From Adiantum capillus-veneris (lineage: Eukaryota; Streptophyta; Polypodiopsida; Polypodiales; Pteridaceae), in the NCBI GenBank assembly GCA_014529385.2, contig CM043942.1:64015184-64079183 (forward strand): 64,000 bases of DNA, given 5' to 3'. Below the pieces are notes generated by a model. The model ran no database searches. It had not been told where the DNA came from and worked only from the letters and a program-made list of their open reading frames with translations. This document shows, one piece after another, positions 32,736 to 43,485 of this stretch. Position numbers and translations under genes: made by a program. How positions within the stretch are numbered: position 1 is the first letter of the stretch; the number at the start of each line of letters is the position of its first letter.

Positions 32736-32846
<111 letters not shown>

Positions 32847-33402
32847 GTTACCAACCCATAAGGATAATCACACCTATGTGTGCATGTGTGAGAGTAGTGT
32901 AAAGTGTTGTTGTGAAATTTGTACCTATTTGCAAGTTTGAATACTTTTGATGGATCTATACCTATAGTTTACAAGACTTGTTTGCAAATCCAAACTATAA
33001 TGTGGAGCTCATAAATAAACTTCTTCATGCAATTCTCTTTGTGTCTTACATGAGCATTCTCTTGATTGCCAAAATGGAATGAGTTGGAGTTGATTCAAGA
33101 TATTCTAGTGTTAGGCAATCTGGAGTGTTAGACTTTAGATGACTAAAGACTTCAGACTTAAGGAAATCAAACTTGGAATACATGTTGAAGTGTACAACTA
33201 TATAATAGTACAAATGAGTTTTAGATAATCAGAGATAGATATTTTGAATTCTTGTTTCCCCCAACATGTGCAACAGATGTGTTTTGCAAGTAGCTCATGT
33301 GAGCCTTGAGTGTTTCAAAGGTTAAATTACGCATGATTCTAACCTCCATTTTGCATGGCAGATGTACTCTCCCAAGAAGACTATGAGATCTAGCTACAGA
33401 GT

Positions 33403-33783
33403 ATGGTGGAGGTGCCACACATTCCTAGAAGTGTGGGTGACAAGCTTGTTTACCTAAAGAACCTACGGACAATGTATGCAAGGCATCTGCAGTTTGATGC
33501 TAGAAACACAATTCTGGCGAATGACTGCAGATTCAAGTCACGCAAAAATAGTTGTGAGAATTGTCTTGCAATCAAACCATACTACCTTATGGTGGTAGGC
33601 CAAGAATACCCTTTCTACTTGGTGGACCTCATTTTACCTTGGTTGCATGGATGGATACGTGATCAGTACCAAACAGTGTACACTTGCAAGATTCCAATAT
33701 TTTACATAGTAGATGATGCTTCTAGGTATGTTGTTGAATACAGATGGATGGCTACTCTTACAGCTTTGATTCCCCTAACCTAG
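33403..33783 (+). CDS. Unidentified ORF, 126 codons
   Basis: I do not recognise this protein. The frame is open for 126 codons in an AT-rich area with no obvious repeat, and its composition is protein-like. It has a Cys pair within DCRFKSRKNSCENC (CxnC-ENC), a hydrophobic, aromatic stretch YPFYLVDLILPWLHGW and VDDASRYVVEYRW. VDDASR is reminiscent of integrase core strings (D followed by SRY), so a retroelement integrase scrap is one possibility, but the flanking motifs do not fit well. No splice or promoter signal was established. Confidence 0.3.
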   Translation: MVEVPHIPRSVGDKLVYLKNLRTMYARHLQFDARNTILANDCRFKSRKNSCENCLAIKPYYLMVVGQEYPFYLVDLILPWLHGWIRDQYQTVYTCKIPIFYIVDDASRYVVEYRWMATLTALIPLT

Positions 33784-34700
33784 GAGGTTCCTCAACTCTT
33801 GTACTTGGTGAAACTTTGTATCGGCAGACACATAATATATCATGGAAACCCACTTTTCTCGTACATTGTCTTGGGACATTGGTCTATAGTGTCTTTTCTT
33901 GTGCTATCTAGTAGTTTGTAGTCTAAAAGCATATTTTTTGAGATCCTTTACCTTGGTGTTGATACAATGGTAAAAATGTACAATATTTGGTGCTAACATA
34001 GTACCAAAATTGGTGCTACGAATTACCAAACTATGTGTTATTTAGTACCAAACTTGAGCTTTGAAGTACCAAACTTGAAACTACTTGTCATCACTTTGGT
34101 ATTGGTTAGCTCCCTTTTGGTACCAGATCTTATGCAAATAATGCTACAATAAAAGTTCTGGTACTACTTGTCATCACTTTTGTCCTGGTTACCTCCCTTT
34201 TGATACTGGTTAGTATTATTTTGGTACTAGTTAGGGGCCACTTGGTATAGAGCTTGATTGTCAAAGTACAACAGCCTCAATATTGAACACACAAAGTCAA
34301 TAATAACAAGAGAAATAGTAAATTATGACGAGAAAAATATGTATTCTAGAAGAAAAAGCCCACTTAGGGGTTTTGGAATTTAGTTTCAAGTAGCATGGAT
34401 GCACCATTATCGCTCTCATCATCATCATATGGCATTATATTGTATATGTTCTCATATACTTCAATAGATAACTTGAATTGATTAAGGACTCCTACAGTAG
34501 GCTTTATCTGAATATGTATGACCCTTACAAAATGTGAATAGATCATGAGTGTAGATGTTTGATATGTAGTAGAAGCCTTCAACAACCTTCCCTCCTCTAA
34601 CAATCTTGTTATGGAAATTTTCCTCTTGTGTTCTCGCCATCTAGTACAACATTTTTGTGCAATTGTCTGTTGAGGATCAACCACCACCTACTAGGGACAA
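33784..34700. other. GGTACCAAA-rich repeats, no gene
   Basis: TACTTGTCATCACTTTNGT...TGGTTA...CTCCCTTTTG occurs twice (near 34082 and 34165), inside a stretch full of TTTGGTACTA/TAGTACCAAA words on both strands. The minus-strand frame at 34364-34687 (acidic DDDESDNGAS) has no known domain. Confidence 0.45.
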
Positions 34701-35766
34701 CCAATATCTAACCTCATGTCCTGACACTCGAAGAAAGTGTGCCCTCACTTTTTCATGCCCCCCCTCTCGTGTGTAAGAGCATAAGAAAAACCATCAAAAA
34801 CTGAAAAACTCCAACCACAAAATTCCTCCCTCAAACCATTGCAAAGCCTTCACCAAACTCCACTCTGTTGGACTCTTTGGAGTAGCGCCAACCCTAATGG
34901 CACCGATACAGGGTAACATAGTATTCCAGAAAGCCACTCCTTCTTCCCTTAATTACTCACACACACACATCCATAGAAAAATCTCAACTTCCATAGACTC
35001 TCGCAAGCACAAAATTGGAGAGAGAAAGCTCTCATTCACTCCTCCACACACTCGAAAATAGGACGCGAACGTTACGGGACTGCACTAGACCACTTGTAGG
35101 AACCTTGCTTCCTCCTATACACAAAGAGGTGAAAGTGCCAAGAATTTTCTTCAAAAATTATCCCTTAGCTTGAACACTCATTGCACCGTGAGTGATGTGG
35201 CAATTTGAAGCATTTTCACAGCGTTTTTGGCCATTTTTTGACCTTTTTGGGCCCAGTTTTGACCCCAAACGAGCATTTTTCATGGGAAAAAACTCCAACG
35301 GACTCCAAAAATCACCAAATTTTGTGTGCTTGATCCTTTATACCAAAAGTTATTATACACATCCACACATTCCATTTTTTACCACTTCTAGGGAGATGCA
35401 TGCATCACCGCAAATCAGGCACCATAAATAGATAGTTAGTGCATGTGCCAACCTTCTCGGGCGTGTCGAGGGCTCCCACACCTCCCACTTGCATTATTTA
35501 CATTCTAAAAAGCTCAAAAACATTACCTAGAACCAAAAGAATCTACCTACAACCATATCTAAGGTGTCAACACTATGTCCATGCATGGACAGTTGGACGT
35601 GTGTCCAACTGTCGGTACACAAGGATGACTATTTACAATTTGTACACGTCACATCTTTTTTAAAACTTAAAACAAATTTTCAAATATCCCAAATGCATTT
35701 ATTTACATCCATTTATACATGTGCCCATGCATATACAGGCTACATGCCAAAAGAGGTCTGTCATCA
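34700..35766 (-). repeat. Candidate 3' LTR of the reverse Ty3 element
   Basis: On the minus strand, beyond the integrase end, AGTAGGGGGTGGGCAA (35767-35783) looks like a polypurine tract and is followed by TGATGACAGACC. A TATA-like TGTATAAATGG lies shortly downstream. The far edge (given here as 34700) is not determinable because no second LTR is in the window. Confidence 0.35.
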
Positions 35767-35864
35767 TTGCCCACCCCCTACTTAGAGCATTTATGCTCAA
35801 ACCAAGAGACTATCTGCATCTGGAACCACAACCCTTGTAAAGTATTTCTTCAATCTATAACCAT

Positions 35865-36056
35865 TTATTCTATAGCACAAGTGTTCACGAAAAAAAAATC
35901 CAATTCATATGTGCCATTAGAAAATACATTCGTCACTCTGTATGGACCCAACCATTTGTCCCACAACTTCTTCTGAAAAGTGAAATCCAAGCGAGATTCA
36001 TGCTTCATCAACAGATCTCCCTCTTTAATCTCTTTCTCTTTCAGCCTCTTATTCAT
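35865..36056 (-). pseudogene. Ty3 post-integrase segment (GPY motif)
   Basis: KEGDLLMKHESRL and KKLWDKWLGPYRVTNVFSNG, then TYEL, form the GPF/GPY module at the integrase C-terminus. No chromodomain follows; the frame ends at 35865. Confidence 0.8.
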
Positions 36057-36139
36057 TTTCTACATCCTTGTCTCTGCTTGTTGAAGATAATAGTCATTCG
36101 CTTTCTCTCTATTCATTTGCAACAACTCCAGATAAGGAA

Positions 36140-37011
36140 TTATTTTCGGCCATTATGTGCACCTTGCATTTTGCACAACAACTTCAAGGCATCCAGTTGC
36201 ACCTGTATGGGCATGAGAGATTCCTTTCCATAAACAAGCTTATATGGCATCTTCACAATTTGACCATTGCAGTTTTCAACTAGCCCATTGCATTGTGGGT
36301 AGTAAGGACAAGAATGCCTATGCTGAATTTTCAATTTCTCCATGAGAGCAACAACAAGTTTTCCCCTAAACCCCAGTCCCCGATTAGAAATGATAACCAT
36401 AGGAGCTCCAAAACTACAACACACCTGTTCATATAAGAAAGAGGCCACTCTTCCTGCTATTACATTTTTACCGCTCTTGCCTCCTCCCATTTTGTCAAAT
36501 AGTCCACAACCACAAGGATATACCTTTTGTCATTGTCGGTCCTTGGCCTTGGACCTACAGCATCCACTCCCCATTTTGCATATGCATCAAAAGACATTAT
36601 AGCTTTTTGAGACTCATACAAAATCTTTTGGTTTGCCAACACTTGGCATTCATGGCATGACTTGCACAAAAAATAAGCATCTCTCATCATAGAGGGCCAA
36701 CAATAACCTGCTCTCAAAATACAAAAGACAACCTGATCCTTGCCTTGATGACCTATTTCTTCATGGCAGTGCTGCAAAATCAAGCCTATTTCTTCTTTGC
36801 ATGACACTTTTCTCAAAATGATATCCTTGCCATAAAGCATGAGATCCTCATCTACCAATGTGTAGTTCCTCTTACGGCGAACCTTTGACATGCCCTCTGG
36901 AGATTTCCCTTTACCAAGAAATACTTCCACATCTTGTAATGATTCCCTTCCTGCATATACAAGGCTTCCTTGACCTTTAAAGGAGCTACCAAGGCATCTA
37001 ACTTGTCCCAA
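36140..37011 (-). pseudogene. Ty3 integrase
   Basis: The first frame (36460-37011) has HCHEEIGHQGKDQV with HX3-5H, then CKSCHECQVLA giving CxxC (H2C2 finger), followed by WGVDAVGPRPR and YILVVVDYLTKWEEA. The second frame (36140-36490), shifted, has FGAPMVIISNRGLGF, with the usual SDxGxxF changed at Asp to Asn, and YYPQCNGLVENCN with the third acidic residue. Both changes and the frameshift near 36470 show that it is dead. Confidence 0.85.
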
Positions 37012-37103
37012 TCCAACTCATCAGCTTATAAATGTTTCTCATGAGGAACATGCTTAAATTGTATCTTCTCAAACTCATGTAAAATTTTCTTGATGCCATA
37101 GAA

Positions 37104-37388
37104 TCACTTCTTCAAATTGTCTTTCTTAACATTCCACAAACCAAGCAATTGATTCATGACTAGCAACACATCCCCTTTTGCAATGACTCTCTTCAATCCA
37201 AACCCAACACACTGATCCAACCTAATGAAAAGCGCGAGATACTCAACGGACCTCATTGTTACTTTCAACTTCATCAAGATCGTAAGATCTAGAAATATTA
37301 CATCGCCTTTTGGGTTCTTAATGACTATCCCACCACTTGCCTCATGAAGAAATTTTATGTATGCACCATCAAACATCATTGTATACAC
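37104..37388 (-). pseudogene. Second RNase H-like (RVT_3-type) domain
   Basis: The frame MYTMMFDGAYIKFLHEASGG, IVIKNPKGDVIF, EYLALFIRLDQC and LKRVIAKGDVLLVMNQL matches the pattern of the RNase HI-like domain with acidic residues D (FDGA), E (EYLAL) and D (KGD). Such an extra domain between RT and integrase occurs in some plant Ty3 lineages. Confidence 0.8.
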
Positions 37389-38064
37389 ATCTGTAATATA
37401 TCTACTTTCTCTTCACGATCATCCTTGTCAACCCTTGGGTAAGATGGAAACTCAAACTCATACTCTTGAAGCTTCAAATTCCACTTTAAGATGCACTTGC
37501 TAGGCTTTAAATGTTGTACGACATCCAACAAAAGGTTTGATGTGGAACTTTTGGGGCAACAGATAGGTTTTGAACCTCCGACAAGCAAGAGCAAGGGAAA
37601 GACCCACTATTCCATTTTTGTATAAGAGAACGCTTTTACATTCTTCATCTTGCTATCAAAATAGACCGGCTTGAATTTCCTTCCCTAGTTTTGTAAGAGA
37701 ACCGACCCAAAATCTACTGACCCCACACTAATAGATACATAGAAAATTGATCGCAAGTCAAGAGGAATCATTGTTGTAAAGCACACAATACCTCCTTGAT
37801 ACCATCAAAAGCATGTTCATGGCTTCATTCCACTAAAACCCTTGAATCCTTTGACTCAATTTTTGGAGAGGATACACATACTGGCATAGCATCCAAAAAA
37901 CATAACAAGTACCTGATCTTACACACAAATGATGCCAAATCCTTTGTGTTGTTGGGCATATCCATAAGCAACAAAGCCTTAACTTTCTTTGAGTCATGTT
38001 CTATTCCATTTTGAAAAATGACATCTCCTAGAAAATGGACTCTGGCATGAGCAAACTTACACTT

Positions 38065-38640
38065 CTAAGTAGGGTTGAGTTGTCCACCCTCTTGTTGAAG
38101 CCTTTCAAAACTCAATCTTAGCTTCTCCAAATGTGTGACCCTGGAGCTACAACATCCAATGTCATCCATGAGAACTTGAATGAACTTACCTAAGTAGGGA
38201 CCAAACACTCTATTCGTCCATTCTCGAAAGGTAGCATATGCATTAACCAGCCCAAAAGGCATTCTTTTGTAGGCAAAACAACCACAAGGAGTAATGAAGG
38301 TCGTCTTCAATTCATCTTCAATCGCTATCAACATCTATAAGTAGCCAGAAAATCCATCAATGACTGAGTAACATTCATGACGTGAAACCTGATTGAGGAT
38401 TTCATCTAGGAAGGGTAGTGGATAATGATTCCTTTTTGTGGCAGCATTTAAAGGTTTGAAATCAACACATATCCTAAATCTTCCGTTTTTCTTGGGCACA
38501 AAAACTATTGGAGAGATCCATTCAAACTCCTCCACTTGAAAGATGAAATCTGCTTCCAAAAGCTTTGTCAACTCTTCACGAAGTGCCCTCTCATGAATGA
38601 CCCCAACCTCCTAAGTTTTTGAACCTTTTTCTTGGCACCT
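38065..38640 (-). pseudogene. Ty3 reverse transcriptase
   Basis: Two minus-strand frames separated by a single stop at 38335 read WISPIVFVPKKNGRFRICVD, ATKRNHYPLPFLDEIL, SVIDGFSGYL, KTTFITPCGCFAYKRMPFGL and VLMDDIG. The last is the YxDD catalytic site, here MDD preceded by Leu. NLEKLRLSFERLQ-like sequence follows. This would copy element RNA into cDNA; stops and shifts downstream (37400-38060) make it inactive. Confidence 0.9.
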
Positions 38641-38829
38641 TCTTTTAGATTAATTCTATGCTCAACCCCTTTAGCTCATTGGAACTCTGTATATTTAGTG
38701 GAGGATAGCTTTGGAAACTCCGTGAACATGTCTTCATACTCCTTCTTTTCTTTCTCTATCAAGCCCTCTCCTAACATCCTCCTTATGTTCACATGGGCAG
38801 GCTCTACAATTTCTTTTGGATTGTGTTTC

Positions 38830-39130
38830 TCCTCCTTGACCTAAAATGATTGGATAAGCATTCTCACCCGCGTGCATCATGTTGCAATCAACCAGCACTC
38901 AACTCCCAAGACTTTTATCTTAACATCTTCAGCTATCCCAAGACACCTTGCTTTTTTGTGGTTGGCCATCCTCATACGGATCGAATAATTCACTAACATC
39001 TTCACACCTACTTCCTTCATGATAACGTCGGTCATGACACACACCTAGGCACCACCATCCACGTATGCTTGCACTTTTGTCTTCTTTCCCGACATAGCTT
39101 CAACTATTGGCACCAACCGGCTGACCAACC
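38830..39130 (-). pseudogene. Ty3 aspartic protease-like segment
   Basis: Minus-strand pieces KVQAYVDGGAWVCVMTDVIM and VNYSIRMRMANHKKARCLGI correspond to the retropepsin region. The active-site triad reads DGGA instead of the usual DSGA/DTGA. Confidence 0.65.
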
Positions 39131-39559
39131 CTCAAGGAAGACACCATGCTTTGATTATTTTCCTTTTTGGAAGGAAGCCGCGTACTCACACACTTGGCCC
39201 AGTGGCTTATCAATTTAGCGTTCAAAGCCATCAATTGACCAAAAGATATATTGGCCTTTTGATTTCGTATGTCGACAACAATATCATAGTCTTTAACACC
39301 TTGGCCAAGGTGGTAGTCCTTTGGACCTATTTTCCTTCTTTGACGCCTCTTACTACTCTCTCATTTGTCTTCTACCTTAGCATTTCCTTTCCTTGCTCTT
39401 GTTTCTGTCTCTTTATTCCTATCATGCCTAGCTCTCTTATTGGCCAAAACATACACATCTTGATGCTTAAGGGCAATGATGTTGATAGCTCTTCCTTCTC
39501 CATTTACATGTAAGGATTGTGGTTGTTGTTGTGGTGATGGTGTCTCTAGCACCCGCTCT

Positions 39560-39980
39560 TGATGATTTTCTTCTATTCTCCCTCAACCATGCCCATATAA
39601 GGGGTGTATCCCTCTTCTCTCTCCTGGCGGTTTAGGACAATCGGGGGCATAGTGAACCTCTTCATCACAATTGTAGCATCTTCCTTGTAGCCTCCATCCC
39701 CTACCTCTCCTAGCTGATCGCTATTCATTTCCTTAGTTCTTGAAAAATTGAACAGCAAGATCATGCAAAACCTAGGCCGTAACGAGATTCGAACCTTGAA
39801 CCACTCACTCCACTCTATCATCCGCTACCACATGGACAATTCGTTGCACCACAGTTGGATCATTATGTGCCATTCCTTTCTCCCACATTCTCTTGATCTT
39901 CTTGCTCCTGGCCTTGGGAATTTCCACATCTCTTTCATCAAATGTAGCAGGCTATTCTTGATCGACCTTCTAAGACCATA
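39560..39980 (-). pseudogene. Ty3 gag C-terminus with zinc knuckle
   Basis: A minus-strand frame near 39630-39690 reads CYNCDEEVHYAPDCPKPPGE, a CX2CX4HX4C retroviral-type zinc knuckle that binds RNA in Gag. Flanking frames (39573-39821) are shifted. Further downstream Gln/Pro-rich sequence (LETPSPQQQPQS) leads to the protease area. Confidence 0.75.
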
Positions 39981-39989
39981 TTAGGTAAA

Positions 39990-41945
39990 GTGGGAAAATC
40001 CCAATTCCCAGGTTGGACAACTTTCAATATATCATGTATAAAATATAGAGATTTTGTCAAAAATTTGAGTTTTCTTAAGGTCTCATTCCACTTTATGCAC
40101 ATACAATACACAATGAAAACAACTAAAATATCATGGTTTCAATCAATTGGATTATTAGGAGAGGAGTATATTGCATCCATTATCGTTGTCTATGTTCTAA
40201 TGTCCTACCTACAACTTATCTCAACATGGAGAGCTTGGTTTCTAGGTCCACCACTTGTCCAAGTTAATGTAAAAGTGACTCAAGGTTCACAACTTGTGAA
40301 AGCAAGGATCCATTGAGGAATACAATCCACTTGGCTATTTTTCCTTAATTTATTGCATGTGACATTTAAGCAAGGTCCACTTCTAATCTATAACTTCTTA
40401 ATTTGAGGCATGGGGCATACATAAAATATGTAGCATATGCTCTATTGCCTCATAGGAAGGTTGGTTTCAAGGTGCACTTATCCATGCTAGCCTATCTTGG
40501 AGAAATGATGGAGCTTTCTTCTCTCCTTGTTTCAATGGAGACTAGCTTGGACAAGTGGTGGACCTTTGCTTCTCTCTATGTTTCAATAGAGTTAGCTTGG
40601 ACAAGTGGTGATCTTGGAACAAAACCCCATGTAAAACATATCATGGGTATTCCAAGTGATTAGAAAGATTACCATTTAAGATATAACCTTATAGGTTGGA
40701 CAACTAGATCTTGGCTTGGAGAAATGGTGGACCTTTGATTCTCTCCATGTTTCAATGGAGTCTATCTTGGAGAAATGGTGGAGCTTGCTTCTGTCCATGT
40801 TTCAATGGAGCCTAGCTTGAACAGTTGGTGGACCTTTGCTTCTCTCTATGTTTCAATAGAGTTAGCTTAGACACGTGGTGGATCTTCAAAATAAACCAAC
40901 TACTATCAATGTTGCCTAGCTTGGACAAGTGGTGGAGTGTTTCTCTACTCCATGTTTCAATGGATCTTAGCTTGGACAAGTGTTGGACCTTAAAACAAAA
41001 ACCCCATGTACAACATAGAATGGATTTTCTAGATTTCAATGGAGTCTAGCTTTAACAAATGGTGGAGCTTGTCTTCATCCATGTTTCAATGAAACTATTG
41101 GACAAGTGGTGGACCTTGTAACAAACCCTCCCATGTACAACATATCATTGGTTTTCTAAGTGATGGGAAGGAATACCATTCAAGATATAAACTTATAGCT
41201 TGGATAAGTAGTTGACTTTAAAACCAAATTCATCATAATACAATGAAATACAGGTCAACCAATTCCTAAATCTTGAGACCAAACCTCCCATGCTATTAGA
41301 GATAATATATTGGATAAGTGGTGGACCTTCTATTATTTTCCCATGCCTAGTTTAGACAACCGGTACACTTTGCAGCTATAAAGGTTGGACGAGTTGTGGA
41401 GCCTTGTTTCTATCCATGTTTTAATGGATCCTAGCTTGGACAAGTGGTGGACCTTGGAAAAAAGCTTCCATGTACAACATATATGAGGTTTTCCATGTTT
41501 TAATGGAGCCTATCTTGGACAAATGGTGAAGCTTTCTTCTCTCCATGTTGATTTTGGAACTACCTTAGACAAGTGGTGGAGCTTTTCTTTTCTACTCTTC
41601 ATAATACAATGAAGTATATGTTGGTTACATGGTGAATCTTAAGGCCAAACCTCCCATTTTACTAGAGATGATAGGTTGGACAAGTGGATCAACCTTCTAT
41701 CATTTCTCCATGACTATATTGGACAATTAGTAGACATAACATCTCTCTATGTTGTCTAGAGATGAGCTTGGACAAGTGATGGACCCTGCTTCTCTCTCCC
41801 CTTGGTTTACTAGTTTGAAGACTCAGTATATATACTTTCTTAGATCTAGCTTGAACAAGTGGTGGACCTTGCATCCACAATCTTAATTCAGTATAAAAAA
41901 GTATATGAAAAAATAACATAGGAATCTTGGTTTGAAGGTCAAGCA
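39990..41945 (+). repeat. Satellite array, forward-oriented, diverged
   Basis: Repeats of GGACAAGTGGTGGACCTT and CATGTTTCAATGGAGCCTAG at roughly 50-bp spacing, the reverse complement of the core at 56-64 kb. Copies are diverged and interrupted (for example 40020-40200). Arbitrary orientation: called + because GGACAAGTGGTGGACC reads on the + strand. Confidence 0.9.
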
Positions 41946-41951
41946 ATTAGG

Positions 41952-42080
41952 TTCCAAATGCACATAATAATTATTTTCCACCCATATTAAAAGAAAGTTA
42001 AATATGCAAATAATAATATATTTCCAAATGCACATAATAATATATTTTCCACCCATATTAAAAGAAAGTTAAATATGTTA
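41952..42080. repeat. 70-bp tandem duplication
   Basis: TTCCAAATGCACATAATAAT...CCACCCATATTAAAAGAAAG occurs at 41952 and again at 42022. Confidence 0.9.
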
Positions 42081-42500
42081 TTACCAAATTGACAAAGGTA
42101 ACGTCCAAGAATTATATCTTTCCATCTTGTCAGATCTAAATCTTCATCAAGGCGACATGCATGTATACATCAACTTTCAAGCCATTCAAGAATACATGCA
42201 CTTAGATTCCATAGTTTTGTTTTCAAAGTCTTTTAGGTTCTAAAACTCTTTCACATAAAGTATGTAATGACAAAATTCTTGAAGCAAACATTTGTGCCCA
42301 AGAAAAAGATCCCTCTCACATATTTAAAGTCCATGAATTCTCTGATCCACACTTACAAGTTTTATTTTGACATCAAACATCAATTCTTTCATAGTTCCAA
42401 ATAAATGCAACCTCGATATGAATTGACAAAAAATGAATTTCTTTTACTATATGACCCAACATAGGCCCCAATCAAATAAAAAATGAGTCCCCAAAAATTT

Positions 42501-42598
42501 GGGTGCACTCTAGCAATACATCAGAGTCCCCTTACAATAGGATGCACTCCAATAGTACATTGAAGTCCCCTTAGAGTAGGGTGCACTCCATTCAAGTG
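42501..42598. repeat. 39-bp tandem repeat, 2.5 copies
   Basis: Units start at 42501, 42540 and 42579 with GGGTGCACTC or GGATGCACTC and include GAGTCCCCTTA. The interval 42081-42500 shows no gene. Confidence 0.85.
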
Positions 42599-42706
42599 TT
42601 CATAAAATTGACACACCTTTTAAAAAAAAAAAAAGACTATATCAAATTATACAAATGTTGAAAGATACACACTAGAATAAAAAAAGCATCTTATAGCCAT
42701 ATTTAT

Positions 42707-43485
42707 TCAATGCTTTCGTGTTGACAAGTACACACCAAGGACATAATTTGTCTCAGAATCACTATACTGATTTACAATTGTGTTATATGTATAGACTCTC
42801 TTATCTCTTGCATACAACCATCCTACCAACCATGGAATTATGGTTCTCTGCAAGAAGTTTTGAAGTTGCTCGGAAGTTTGCCTCCACATCTTTGGAAATA
42901 TAAGATATGTCCCTGGCATGTTCCACATCACCCTATATGGAGTGTCATCAAAAATTAAGGTATTGTTTGCATCCAAATCCTCAAATATCTTCCAAATATC
43001 ACTCAGATTTTTGTGATAAACCCTTGTAAATCCTAACATGATATTTGGATTTTGGCAATTTTTGTTACTCATAAACACCTTGAACTTGGTATACTGCTCA
43101 GGAAAACACTTTTGTGTGATGCGTTGCACCCTTGTTAAGTTATAGCAACTCCATATCCATAGCTCAAAGTATTCAGCACAAAAATCCAAAAAACTTTGTG
43201 CGTCTGGTCGCACCACATGATAAACTTCATCTTTGTCCTCCACAAGTCGCATGTGTTGAGCCCAAGATGGCATAGAATCTCCATGTTTCATTTCAACTGT
43301 CTTGAGAAGTAACCCCTCTAGATCCAAGATAAGTACTCTTTTGATGTCCTTGAAAGCAAGTGGTAGGTGATAAGGAGGTGATTCATTCCTTGGACAAGGT
43401 CTTGGAGGAGGTTGGATGGGTAATTCAATAGTTTTCTTCAATTTATGCCAGCATATAGCCAATCCATTTTTCTGTAATGGTTCTG
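42707..43485 (-). CDS. HAD-superfamily (FCP1/NIF-like) phosphatase domain, terminal exon
   Basis: A 251-codon frame (from 43462) carries an FCP1/SCP-like phosphatase fold. LILDLEGLLL (residues 44-53) is the nucleophile motif; catalytic members have DxDx(T/V), but here the second Asp is Glu (D47, E49). VVRPDAQSFLDF, LWIWSCYNL (motif II) and LIFDDTPYR (Asp-Asp at 172-173, motif III) follow in the right order. Family members usually dephosphorylate Ser/Thr on RNA polymerase II tail or other proteins. The exon likely starts upstream of the first Met: TTCTTTAATTTCAG ends at 43486, and the reading NGLAICWHKL is open. TGA at 42707-42709 overlaps an AATAAA signal (TGAATAAA). Both flanks are satellite DNA; earlier exons are not identified. 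The Glu may impair catalysis. Confidence 0.8.

Larger units (their letters stand above)
35767..39985 (-). mobile_element. Degenerate Ty3 (gypsy) element, reverse strand
   Basis: From high to low coordinates the minus strand shows gag zinc knuckle, protease-like segment, RT, a second RNase H-like domain, integrase zinc module, integrase core and the post-integrase GPY-type motif: canonical Ty3 order. The additional RNase H domain of the RVT_3 kind between RT and integrase suggests a Tat/Athila-like lineage (family knowledge). Stops and shifts are spread throughout. The 5' end runs into satellite DNA at about 39990, where the 5' LTR should be. Confidence 0.85.
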
